Source of the DNA: an uncultured Clostridium sp.
GTDB lineage: Bacteria; Bacillota_A; Clostridia; Lachnospirales; Lachnospiraceae
NCBI GenBank assembly: GCA_947174825.1
Contig: CAMWKN010000124.1
Location: 1-5,890, forward strand
Direction of reading: 5' to 3'
DNA length: 5,890 nt
The notes beneath the pieces are model-generated. The model was not told where the DNA came from. It worked only from the letters and a program-made list of their open reading frames with translations, and did not search any database. Position 1 is the stretch's first letter. Each line of letters begins with the position of its first letter. This document shows positions 1 through 5,302 of this stretch, piece after piece. A program made the translations under genes and the position numbers.

Positions 1-10
1 GAATAATACA

Positions 11-41
11 TTGCCATAACTAACAAAATCAATTCTATGAT
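11..41 (+). promoter_or_regulatory. Weak candidate sigma-A promoter for the feo operon
   Basis: A TTGCCA (11-16) and a TATGAT (36-41) face the feo genes, but the 19-bp spacer is longer than the preferred 17 bp. The site would give a leader of about 115 nt before the first feoA. It is the best sigma-A-like pair I see in the 162 bases ahead of the operon. The true promoter may lie upstream of the window. Confidence 0.3.
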
Positions 42-162
42 AAATTAGACAGGCGAATGTGTTCCGCATTTTGAGGTCGCTATAGGAACAATGAAAACTT
101 GCAGAAAATCAAAGGAATGTGTTTCCCAGGCAGGGGACATGTAGAAAGTCAGGTGAGGAAAT

Positions 163-372
163 ATGCCTTTAACAATGGTAGAACCTGGGATGCCTCAGGA
201 GATCAAGAAGGTGGGCGGTAAAGAGGAAACCAGAAGATTTTTATCTAATCTGGGCTTTGTAGTAGGTGGAGTAGTTACCGTTATTTCTGAAATGAATGGC
301 AACATGATTGTCAATGTGAAGGATTCGCGAGTGGCGATTGGCAAGGATATGGCAGGGAAGATTCTGATTTGA
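163..372 (+). CDS. feoA: FeoA family protein (first copy)
   Basis: This 69-residue protein has the length and fold signature of FeoA, the small SH3-like cytoplasmic partner of the FeoB ferrous-iron permease. Visible family features are an N-terminal segment ending at Gly9, the RRFLSNLGF core at residues 24-32 (family pattern RR-L--LG), a Gly-Gly turn at 35-36 followed by a beta strand, and a C-terminal stretch ending AGKILI. The start is supported by a purine-rich GGTGAGG (152-158) four bases ahead of the ATG. It is clearly different from the second FeoA downstream: it lacks the APLGDPVEV loop and has NGNMIVNV there. It is first in a feoA-feoA-feoB-Cys-rich cluster on one strand. FeoA-like domains also occur at the C-terminus of DtxR regulators, but this one stands alone, so an accessory role to FeoB is more likely. 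The exact role of FeoA in this group is not fixed. Confidence 0.9.
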   Translation: MPLTMVEPGMPQEIKKVGGKEETRRFLSNLGFVVGGVVTVISEMNGNMIVNVKDSRVAIGKDMAGKILI

Positions 373-468
373 CATTCTATCAGTGGATGGACTGCGAATG
401 CATGCTATGTTTTATGCATGGAAATAACAGGATAAAAGGAATGTTTTTTGGAAAGGATGGAGGAGACA

Positions 469-690
469 ATGACGTTAAGAGACATGGCAAAAGGCCAGAC
501 TGTTAAGGTAAAAAAGATATCCGGAGAAGGTCCAGTGAAGAGACGGATTATGGATATGGGCATTACGAAAGGGATTTCCGTATACATAAGAAAGGTAGCG
601 CCGTTAGGAGATCCGGTTGAAGTAACAGTGCGTGGCTATGAACTTTCAATTCGTAAGGCAGATGCTGAGATGATTGAGGTTGAGGAATAA
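469..690 (+). CDS. feoA: FeoA family protein (second copy)
   Basis: This 73-residue protein is a canonical FeoA. It opens with MTLRDMAKGQTVKVKKI, continues with GEG (19-21), RRIMDMG (25-31) and the characteristic APLGDPVEV loop (44-52), and ends with RGYELSIRKADAEMIEV. I chose the ATG at 469 because GGAGGAG (459-465) sits just ahead of it and because the family normally begins MTL or similar. An in-frame ATG at 457 and a TTG at 448 would add 4 or 7 residues but lie within or before the ribosome binding site. FeoA is a cytoplasmic SH3-like protein thought to interact with FeoB and support Fe(II) transport. The gene follows the first feoA by 96 bases and precedes feoB by 108 bases. That second gap holds a dyad and a possible promoter, so feoB may also be transcribed separately. 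Confidence 0.94.
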   Translation: MTLRDMAKGQTVKVKKISGEGPVKRRIMDMGITKGISVYIRKVAPLGDPVEVTVRGYELSIRKADAEMIEVEE

Positions 691-709
691 AAAGGGGAGA
701 TAATTTTTT

Positions 710-739
710 TTGACTAAAGGTTAGCTAATGCTAACTTTT
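710..739 (+). promoter_or_regulatory. Dyad operator candidate with weak promoter before feoB
   Basis: Perfect half-sites GTTAGC (720-725) and GCTAAC (730-735) flank TAAT. The symmetry extends with one G-T wobble to 716-739, giving 10 paired positions. A TTGACT (710-715), preceded by seven T, could be a -35 with a poor -10 TAACTT (732-737) at 16-bp spacing, so the dyad would fill the promoter spacer. The half-sites resemble the TTAG/CTAA arms of DtxR/IdeR-type iron boxes, which would suit a feo gene. Family assignment is inference, because the arm spacing differs from the classic 19-bp box. As RNA it would form a hairpin followed by only four T, a poor terminator. Confidence 0.45.
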
Positions 740-798
740 GGTAGGGGGATGATACTAAGCAACATATTTATATATTTAGAAAGGAAAGAGGTAATAAC

Positions 799-3003
799 AT
801 GTCAGTAAAAATTGCACTTGCCGGAAATCCCAATAGCGGCAAGACTACATTATTTAATGCCCTGACCGGATCAAACCAGTTTGTTGGTAACTGGCCAGGT
901 GTTACGGTAGAAAAAAAGGAAGGTAGCTTAAAAGGACATTCCGATGTAACTATTATGGATTTGCCGGGAATTTATTCCCTGTCTCCATACACATTAGAGG
1001 AAGTGGTGGCACGAAATTATCTGATTGCCGACAGACCAGATGTGATTTTGAACATCGTGGATGGTACGAATATAGAACGTAATCTGTATCTTTCTACCCA
1101 ATTAATTGAGCTGGGGATTCCGGTGGTTATGGCAGTTAATATGATGGACGTGGTGGCAAAGCGGGGAGATCAGATTCATCTGGAACAGTTGAGCCAGAAA
1201 TTGGGATGTGAAGTTTGCAGTATTTCTGCTCTGAAAGGAGATGGCGTGCAGGAGGCGGCACAGAAGGCAGTTCAAGTGGCGAAACAGAAAAAGTCAGTGA
1301 ATGTGGTACATGAATTTACAAATGAAGTGGAGGATGCTATTGCCTCTGTAGAGGATCGGTTGTCGGTGCCAGAGGAGCAGAAACGCTTCTTTGCCATTAA
1401 ATTGTTGGAGCAGGATGACAAAATTGCTTCACAGTTGGATCAGATGCCGGATGTTTCGGCAGAAATCAAAGCATTGGAAGATTCCTTTGATGATGATGTG
1501 GAAAGTATCATTACCAATGAGCGTTATGAGTATATTACTTCTATCATCGGTGCCTGCTGTACGAAAAGTAAATCCGGAGCAAAGCAGAACGTGTCTGACC
1601 GAATCGACCAGATCGTGACCAACCGTATTCTTGCCTTGCCGATTTTTGTGGCAGTAATGTGGATTGTGTATTATGTGTCAGTTCAGACGGTGGGGACTTA
1701 TGCAACAGATTGGGCAAATGATGGTTTGCTGGGGGACGATGGATGGAATTTGTTTCATATACCAGGATTACATATCATTGGTTTGCATGATGCCGTAGGG
1801 CGTTTGTTGGAGACCATTCATTGTGCTGATTGGTTGACAGGTCTGATTAATGATGGTATTGTTGCCGGTGTGGGAGCTGTCCTGGGATTTGTGCCGCAGA
1901 TGTTGGTATTATTTATCTTTCTGGCTTTTCTGGAAAGCTGTGGATATATGGCGAGAGTGGCGTTTATCATGGACAGGATCTTCCGTAAATTTGGTTTGTC
2001 CGGCAAATCGTTTATTCCTATGTTAATTGGCAGTGGATGTGGTGTACCTGGAATTATGGCATCCCGTACCATTGAAAATGACCGTGACCGTAAAATGACG
2101 ATTATGACCACCACCTTTATTCCCTGTGGGGCAAAGATGCCGATTATCGGATTAATTGCCGGGGCATTCTTCCCGAAACATGGTGGATTGGTATCTGTCA
2201 GTGCTTATTTTATCGGCGTGGCAGCAGTTATATTATCAGGTATTATTTTGAAGAAGACCAGAATGTTTGCTGGTGATCCAGCACCATTTGTCATGGAACT
2301 ACCTGCATATCATATGCCGACGGTGGGCAATGTACTGCGTAGCATGTGGGAGCGTGGCTGGTCCTTTATTAAAAAAGCTGGAACGATTATTCTGTTATCT
2401 ACCATTGTGATCTGGTTTGCATCCGGTTTTGGCTGGGTCAGCGGAAAATGGCAGATGTTAGAAGAAAGTCAGATGGAATACAGTATTCTGGCTCATATTG
2501 GTAAGACCTTTGCCTGGGTGTTTACACCACTGGGTTGGGGAAAATGGAAAATGGCAGTGGCAGCAGTAACCGGTCTGGTTGCCAAGGAGAATGTGGTCAG
2601 TACTTTTGGTATCTTATTCCGAGGCACTGCAGATGTGGCTGAAAACGGAGATGAAATCTGGGGTGATTTACAGATGTATCTGACTGCTGCTCCGGCACTA
2701 GCAGGATATTCTTTCATGGTATTTAATCTCCTGTGCGCACCATGCTTTGCAGCGATGGGAGCTATTAAGCGGGAGATGAATAACCGAAAGTGGTTCTGGT
2801 TTGCCATTGGATTCCAATGTGTACTGGCATATCTGGTGTCTCTGTGTGTCTACCAGATTGGTAATCTGATTTTGAATGGAGTGTTTGGACTTGGTACGGT
2901 AGCAGCGTTCTTGGTTGTCATTGCATTTATCTATCTGCTGTTCCGACCATATCAGGAAAGTAAGACATTGTCCTATGGAGAGGCAAAGCCGGTGTCGCAG
3001 TGA
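799..3003 (+). CDS. feoB: Ferrous iron transport protein B (GTPase-permease)
   Basis: This 734-residue protein is a full-length FeoB, the inner-membrane Fe(II) permease with an N-terminal G domain. The G1 P-loop GNPNSGKTT is at residues 9-17, the switch I Thr is in WPGVTVEKKEG (T36), G3 DLPG at 54-57, G4 NMMD at 114-117, and a G5 SALKGDG at 143-149. A helical linker (about 170-260) carries the FeoB_Cyto-like region. Membrane segments begin near residue 277. The first Gate half contains GCGVPG (C414) and FIPCGAKMP (C443). The second contains CAPC (C646, C649). The LPAYHMP and WERGWSFIKKAGTI stretches between them are also typical. All key residues appear intact and I see no frameshift. The start is supported by AGAGGT (787-792). 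Upstream are two feoA genes and downstream a FeoB-associated Cys-rich protein, which together make a complete Feo system. Confidence 0.98.
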   Translation: MSVKIALAGNPNSGKTTLFNALTGSNQFVGNWPGVTVEKKEGSLKGHSDVTIMDLPGIYSLSPYTLEEVVARNYLIADRPDVILNIVDGTNIERNLYLSTQLIELGIPVVMAVNMMDVVAKRGDQIHLEQLSQKLGCEVCSISALKGDGVQEAAQKAVQVAKQKKSVNVVHEFTNEVEDAIASVEDRLSVPEEQKRFFAIKLLEQDDKIASQLDQMPDVSAEIKALEDSFDDDVESIITNERYEYITSIIGACCTKSKSGAKQNVSDRIDQIVTNRILALPIFVAVMWIVYYVSVQTVGTYATDWANDGLLGDDGWNLFHIPGLHIIGLHDAVGRLLETIHCADWLTGLINDGIVAGVGAVLGFVPQMLVLFIFLAFLESCGYMARVAFIMDRIFRKFGLSGKSFIPMLIGSGCGVPGIMASRTIENDRDRKMTIMTTTFIPCGAKMPIIGLIAGAFFPKHGGLVSVSAYFIGVAAVILSGIILKKTRMFAGDPAPFVMELPAYHMPTVGNVLRSMWERGWSFIKKAGTIILLSTIVIWFASGFGWVSGKWQMLEESQMEYSILAHIGKTFAWVFTPLGWGKWKMAVAAVTGLVAKENVVSTFGILFRGTADVAENGDEIWGDLQMYLTAAPALAGYSFMVFNLLCAPCFAAMGAIKREMNNRKWFWFAIGFQCVLAYLVSLCVYQIGNLILNGVFGLGTVAAFLVVIAFIYLLFRPYQESKTLSYGEAKPVSQ

Positions 3004-3097
3004 GAGGTTTTATAATAAAGTGACCTATTGCGAAAACAGAAAATGAAGTGGCGTAATGGAAAAGAGGTAAAGATATTATTGAGAACGGAGGAGGAAT

Positions 3098-3244
3098 ATG
3101 CAGGAAATCATGGGAACCGGAGTGACTTTGCTGATACTGGCGGGAATCGTGGCTATGGCAGTGCGCAGTATGATCCGGGATAAACGCGCCGGAAAATCCT
3201 GTGGCTGCGGCGGCGATTGCGGACGTTGCAAAGGCTGCCATTAA
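3098..3244 (+). CDS. FeoB-associated Cys-rich membrane protein
   Basis: This 48-residue protein is short but well supported. GGAGGAGG (3087-3094) lies just before the ATG, it starts 94 bases after feoB on the same strand, and its architecture matches the small FeoB-associated Cys-rich membrane proteins found next to feoB in Firmicutes. Residues 4-22 form one hydrophobic membrane helix. A basic stretch (RSMIRDKRAGK, 23-33) follows, and the tail has Cys at 35, 37, 41, 44 and 47, mixed with Gly and ending in His. The positive-inside rule suggests the Cys tail faces the cytoplasm, where it could bind iron leaving FeoB. That function is inference, since the family role is not established to my knowledge. 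The gene ends shortly before a terminator-like hairpin and is the last of the feo cluster. Confidence 0.9.
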   Translation: MQEIMGTGVTLLILAGIVAMAVRSMIRDKRAGKSCGCGGDCGRCKGCH

Positions 3245-3270
3245 AGCCATATAATAATACAATTAAATTA

Positions 3271-3310
3271 AGTGCAGCAGAGTCTTGGTATATGGTCTGT
3301 TGCACTTTGT
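3271..3310. terminator. Bidirectional terminator between feo and spmA
   Basis: AGTGCAGCAGA (3271-3281) pairs with TCTGTTGCACT (3296-3306) across a 14-base loop. This gives an 11-bp stem with one G-U wobble in the plus-strand RNA, followed by TTGTTATTTTA. In the minus-strand RNA the same pair is an A-C mismatch, and the following bases are T/A-rich (TTAATTTAATTG). It therefore best ends the feo transcript and may also serve the convergent spmA. Its position, 27 bases after the Cys-rich gene stop and 35 bases past the spmA stop, fits this role. The U-tract is imperfect on both sides. Confidence 0.72.
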
Positions 3311-3340
3311 TATTTTACTAATTTATATTTTAATGAATAT

Positions 3341-3958
3341 TCAATGTTTCTTTTCCCCTCGTCGGCACATGATCCGGCAGAACAGAATGGCAGCTAATGT
3401 ACTGGCTGCAGTTGCAATTAATCCTGGCAATACAATGGAAGCAGGATTTACGGAACCATATTGTGTCCGGTAGGCAATTACACTGACAGGAATCAATTGC
3501 AGGGAAGAGATATTGATGATTAAAAAGGTACACATTTCGTCGGAGGCCTTGGTCAGAGCTTTGCCGTTTTTTTCTGTATGAAGCCGTTCCCGTTCCAGAG
3601 CAGCCAGTTCTTTCATGGCTTTCAGCCCCATAGGAGTGGCAGCCCAGCCAAGCCCCAGCATATTGGCAATAATATTGGCAGCAATATATTCATTTGCCGG
3701 ATGTTTTTCCGGGATTCTGGGAAAGAGAAAATGTAGCAGAGGACGCAGACCTTTGGTCATACTGTCTAACAGCCCGGAGCACTTTGTGATCTCAATGAGT
3801 CCCATCCACATGGACATAATGCCAAGCATGGTAATGGATAAAGTCACAGCTTCGCCAGCACTGTCGATAGCTGCATTGCTTAGGGCTTCTACCTGTCCTG
3901 TCGTTATACCAAATCCAATTCCTAATAATATGAGATAACCCCATAGATGATTTAGCAT
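3341..3958 (-). CDS. spmA: Spore maturation protein A (nucleoside recognition/Gate domain)
   Basis: This 205-residue membrane protein matches SpmA, which together with SpmB is needed for full dehydration of the spore core in Bacillus and Clostridium. Landmarks shared with the Bacillus family are EAVTLS (36-41), WMGLIEI--SGLLD (51-65), LFPRIP--HPANEYI--N--ANMLGLGWAATPMGLKAM (78-115) and MCTFLIINISSLQLIP--VIAYR (142-164). Hydrophobic segments lie at about 5-20, 38-57, 94-112, 144-162 and 174-198, with a basic C-terminal end. The length is close to the usual 195-205 residues. The start ATG has an AGAGG-type site seven bases upstream on the minus strand. The gene converges on the feo cluster. No spmB follows: the stop is only about 100 bases from the Cys-rich gene, whereas spmA and spmB are commonly adjacent. 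A generic nucleoside-recognition protein is the alternative, but the motif match favours SpmA. Confidence 0.9.
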   Translation of the reverse strand: MLNHLWGYLILLGIGFGITTGQVEALSNAAIDSAGEAVTLSITMLGIMSMWMGLIEITKCSGLLDSMTKGLRPLLHFLFPRIPEKHPANEYIAANIIANMLGLGWAATPMGLKAMKELAALERERLHTEKNGKALTKASDEMCTFLIINISSLQLIPVSVIAYRTQYGSVNPASIVLPGLIATAASTLAAILFCRIMCRRGEKKH

Positions 3959-3989
3959 TTTGATACCTCTGACAAACCATTATTGATAT

Positions 3990-4021
3990 AGTGTATGCTG
4001 GGGAACGTAATTTCAGTATTT
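3990..4021 (-). promoter_or_regulatory. Sigma-E-like sporulation promoter candidate for spmA
   Basis: The minus strand carries CATACACT at 3997-3990, an exact match to the sigma-E -10 consensus CATACANT, 31 bases before the spmA start codon. With the next A it also fits the sigma-K form CATANNNTA. The only -35-like element, AAATACT (4021-4015), is 17 bases away, rather than the 14-15 usual for sigma E, so the -35 is weak. In Bacillus subtilis the spmA-spmB genes are transcribed in the mother cell under sigma E, which makes the match biologically sensible. Confidence 0.45.
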
Positions 4022-4045
4022 CTTATTTATTTTTCTGTATGAATG

Positions 4046-4054
4046 TGATATATT
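4046..4054 (+). promoter_or_regulatory. Extended -10 candidate for the Big_2 gene
   Basis: TGA followed by TATATT (4049-4054) fits an extended -10 element (TGN-TATAAT) facing the surface-protein gene. No convincing -35 lies 16-18 bases upstream, where the sequence is only T/A-rich. If used, the transcript would begin near 4061 and carry a leader of roughly 180 nt containing both hairpins at 4091-4198. Confidence 0.28.
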
Positions 4055-4084
4055 GAACGCATAGATCATGAACGTATAGAGCAT
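4055..4084 (+). repeat. Tandem 15-bp repeat, two copies
   Basis: GAACGCATAGATCAT (4055-4069) is followed directly by GAACGTATAGAGCAT (4070-4084), identical at 13 of 15 positions. A third unit is not present; the sequence continues with GAGTGCAGAAT, which opens the hairpin region. The repeat lies between the start of spmA and the Big_2 gene and has no obvious coding potential. Confidence 0.7.
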
Positions 4085-4090
4085 GAGTGC

Positions 4091-4150
4091 AGAATTTCCA
4101 TGATGAATTTATGTCTGCTTGCAGACAGATAAATTCATCATGGAAATTCT
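4091..4150. repeat. Long near-perfect inverted repeat (28-bp stem)
   Basis: The left arm 4091-4111 and right arm 4130-4150 are exact reverse complements over 21 bases (AGAATTTCC... and ...GGAAATTCT). Inside them TGTCTGC (4112-4118) pairs with GCAGACA (4121-4127), leaving a two-base TT loop and a two-base GA bulge (4128-4129). The stem is thus 28 pairs with a single bulge. No T-run follows on either strand, so it is not a simple intrinsic terminator. It could be a palindromic dispersed repeat (REP/MITE-like), a leader RNA structure or a protein-binding cruciform. The sequence alone does not decide. Confidence 0.85.
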
Positions 4151-4156
4151 ATATGA

Positions 4157-4198
4157 GTGTCAACGAACACCGAAAAACCGAAGGTTTTGAGGTGACAC
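4157..4198 (+). ncRNA. Second hairpin with tandem G-A mismatches (leader structure candidate)
   Basis: CACC (4168-4171) pairs with GGTG (4191-4194) and AAAACC (4174-4179) with GGTTTT (4183-4188), closed by a GAA triloop. Between the two stems the opposing dinucleotides are GA (4172-4173) and GA (4189-4190), which in RNA can form tandem sheared G-A pairs. An alternative outer stem GTGTCA (4157-4162)/TGACAC (4193-4198) competes with CACC/GGTG. The element lies 42 bases before the Big_2 start codon on the same strand. No known riboswitch class is recognised. Confidence 0.45.
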
Positions 4199-4239
4199 GC
4201 ATGCGGAGTGCAGAATAAATATATAGGAGGAAGAGGATT

Positions 4240-5004
4240 ATGAAAGGAAGAAGAATCATTATAGCAGTTTTGGTGATGGCACTTTCCATCACGATGCTGC
4301 CACATCATGTTATGGCAAAAACCTTGAAGGTAAAAAATATTGGTACTGAAAAGATCATGCCACTATACAGTGATTTGTTTCTGGAAACGAATATAAAACC
4401 AGAGAAACTTCGCTTTACATCCAGTGATGAAGGTGTTGCTGAAGTTACAGAAGCGGGAAGGATCAAAACAATAAATCCAGGAAAAACCACTATTCGGATT
4501 CGTCAGAAAGGTAGCAAGAAAAAAGCATATAAGATTCATTTGACTGTCAGAAGACCAAATGGATATACGATTTCAGAAACAGGATGGTTTTTTCGCACTC
4601 CTTATAAGATTATTGATGTAAAGGCGGCGAAAGGGTATACGGTTTATTATACTACAGGCTCTAAGTTTCGAACCAAGCAGAAAATAAAATCCGGTAAAAC
4701 GGTTAGCATCCAGTTCTCCGACTCTACACTACTGAAAGTGTATGCTGTAAAAAAGGGTACGAAAAAGAAAGTGACCAAAGCATTTTTAAATCGTAAAAAT
4801 ATTTCAGATCGTAATTACGGTGAATACTATTATCAGTATTTTCCGCCTTGTCCGGTATATCCACCTATCGCCAGTCCGCAGCCATCACCACAACCGACGG
4901 CTGCTGATGGACAGCAGGCTGTGACACCGTCTAACCAGCCAGAGCCGACGATAACGCCTTCTGGTCAGCCAGAGCTAAGCGTAATGCCATCAGAGCAGTC
5001 TTAG
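4240..5004 (+). CDS. Secreted Big_2 / chitobiase-like domain protein with Pro-rich tail
   Basis: This 254-residue protein begins with a signal peptide: KGRR, a hydrophobic core at 6-20, and a VMA|K type cleavage site near 26/27. Residues about 28-104 form a bacterial Ig-like Big_2 domain, shown by FTSSDEGVAEVTEAGRIKTI (59-78) and NPGKTTIRI. Residues about 108-184 resemble the chitobiase/hexosaminidase C-terminal-like domain (GYTVYYTTGSKF, then STLLKVYAVKKGTKKKVTKAF). A Tyr/Pro-rich segment (193-219) leads into a 10-residue repeat (TPSNQPEPTI, TPSGQPELSV, then a partial MPSEQS) that ends the protein. There is no enzymatic domain, LPXTG motif or C-terminal helix, so it is probably released or loosely wall-bound. 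AGGAGG (4225-4230) is nine bases from the ATG. No terminator was found after it. Lys-rich composition fits binding to an anionic wall or glycan, which is inference. The specific function is unknown. Confidence 0.85.
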   Translation: MKGRRIIIAVLVMALSITMLPHHVMAKTLKVKNIGTEKIMPLYSDLFLETNIKPEKLRFTSSDEGVAEVTEAGRIKTINPGKTTIRIRQKGSKKKAYKIHLTVRRPNGYTISETGWFFRTPYKIIDVKAAKGYTVYYTTGSKFRTKQKIKSGKTVSIQFSDSTLLKVYAVKKGTKKKVTKAFLNRKNISDRNYGEYYYQYFPPCPVYPPIASPQPSPQPTAADGQQAVTPSNQPEPTITPSGQPELSVMPSEQS

Positions 5005-5134
5005 CCATAGGTAATTACATCTAGAGAGCCATAGTTGACGAGCAGTGTGTTCTGAGATCCGCGACGGATAGAAATTATATTGGGAATAATAGTAATTAAT
5101 TGATAGTTATTGGCGAGTCTTTCTTGATTTTACC
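5005..5134. other. Gap between Big_2 gene and the relA promoter
   Basis: I see no gene here. A short perfect hairpin ATCCG-CGA-CGGAT (5057-5069) occurs but is not followed by a T-run, so it is not a convincing terminator for the upstream gene. The rest is A/T-rich with no recognisable RNA gene. Confidence 0.5.
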
Positions 5135-5162
5135 TTGAAAACGGCGTATACTATGTTATAAT
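5135..5162 (+). promoter_or_regulatory. Sigma-A promoter of relA
   Basis: TTGAAA (5135-5140) and a perfect TATAAT (5157-5162) are separated by 16 bases. The bases TGT before the -10 add an extended TGN element. Transcription would start near 5169, giving a leader of about 135 nt before the relA start codon. This is the strongest promoter match in the window. Confidence 0.7.
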
Positions 5163-5198
5163 TTTTATATTTTCAGCGTTGTATTGCAATGCTTACTT

Positions 5199-5235
5199 GC
5201 CAGCTACAACAGCCAGGCTTTTGCCGGGCTATGGC
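5199..5235 (+). other. Hairpin in the relA leader
   Basis: AGCCAGGC (5211-5218) pairs with GCCGGGCT (5223-5230) across a TTTT loop, with one A-G mismatch. GCCA (5199-5202) and TGGC (5232-5235) can add an outer stem across an eight-base left bulge. It lies mid-way in the predicted leader, with no T-run after it, so attenuation by a simple terminator is unlikely. It may only be a chance structure. Confidence 0.4.
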
Positions 5236-5302
5236 ATAAATAGGGGATATCTATGCGAAATTGTACTGTAACACATGGTATTACACAGGATGGAGGCAGC
5301 GG

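Larger units (their letters stand above)
4085..4216 (+). repeat. 11-bp direct repeat bracketing two hairpins
   Basis: GAGTGCAGAAT occurs at 4085-4095 and again at 4206-4216, each preceded by GCAT (directly in the first, three bases apart in the second). The two copies bracket the 4091-4150 and 4157-4198 hairpins, giving a unit of about 132 bases. The left copy overlaps the first hairpin arm by five bases, so this is not a clean target-site duplication. A dispersed intergenic element is possible, but nothing in the window shows other copies. Confidence 0.5.

Noticed and set aside
369..374. Consensus -35 TTGACA overlapping the end of the first feoA
   Set aside because: No -10 element is found 16-18 bases downstream.
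448..468. Seven-residue upstream extension of the second FeoA from a TTG start
   Set aside because: The extension overlaps the ribosome binding site that serves the ATG at 469, and FeoA proteins normally start at the MTL position.
704..711. Run of eight T after the second feoA as a terminator
   Set aside because: No stable hairpin precedes it; it fits better as A/T-rich DNA upstream of a -35.
749..808. 19-codon ORF overlapping the feoB start
   Set aside because: The purine run touches the ATG with no spacer, and the ORF has no recognisable content.
3043..3183. 46-codon ORF in another frame over the Cys-rich gene
   Set aside because: It lacks a ribosome binding site and overlaps a well-supported family member.
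2927..3262. Minus-strand ORF opposite the feoB end and the Cys-rich gene
   Set aside because: It is antisense to two supported genes and has no family-like features.
3615..3938. Plus-strand ORF opposite spmA
   Set aside because: It mirrors the conserved spmA coding strand and shows no domain.
4085..4216. Insertion sequence or MITE with target-site duplication
   Set aside because: The direct repeat overlaps the inverted repeat arm and there are no terminal inverted repeats at both ends; only a dispersed-element hypothesis remains.
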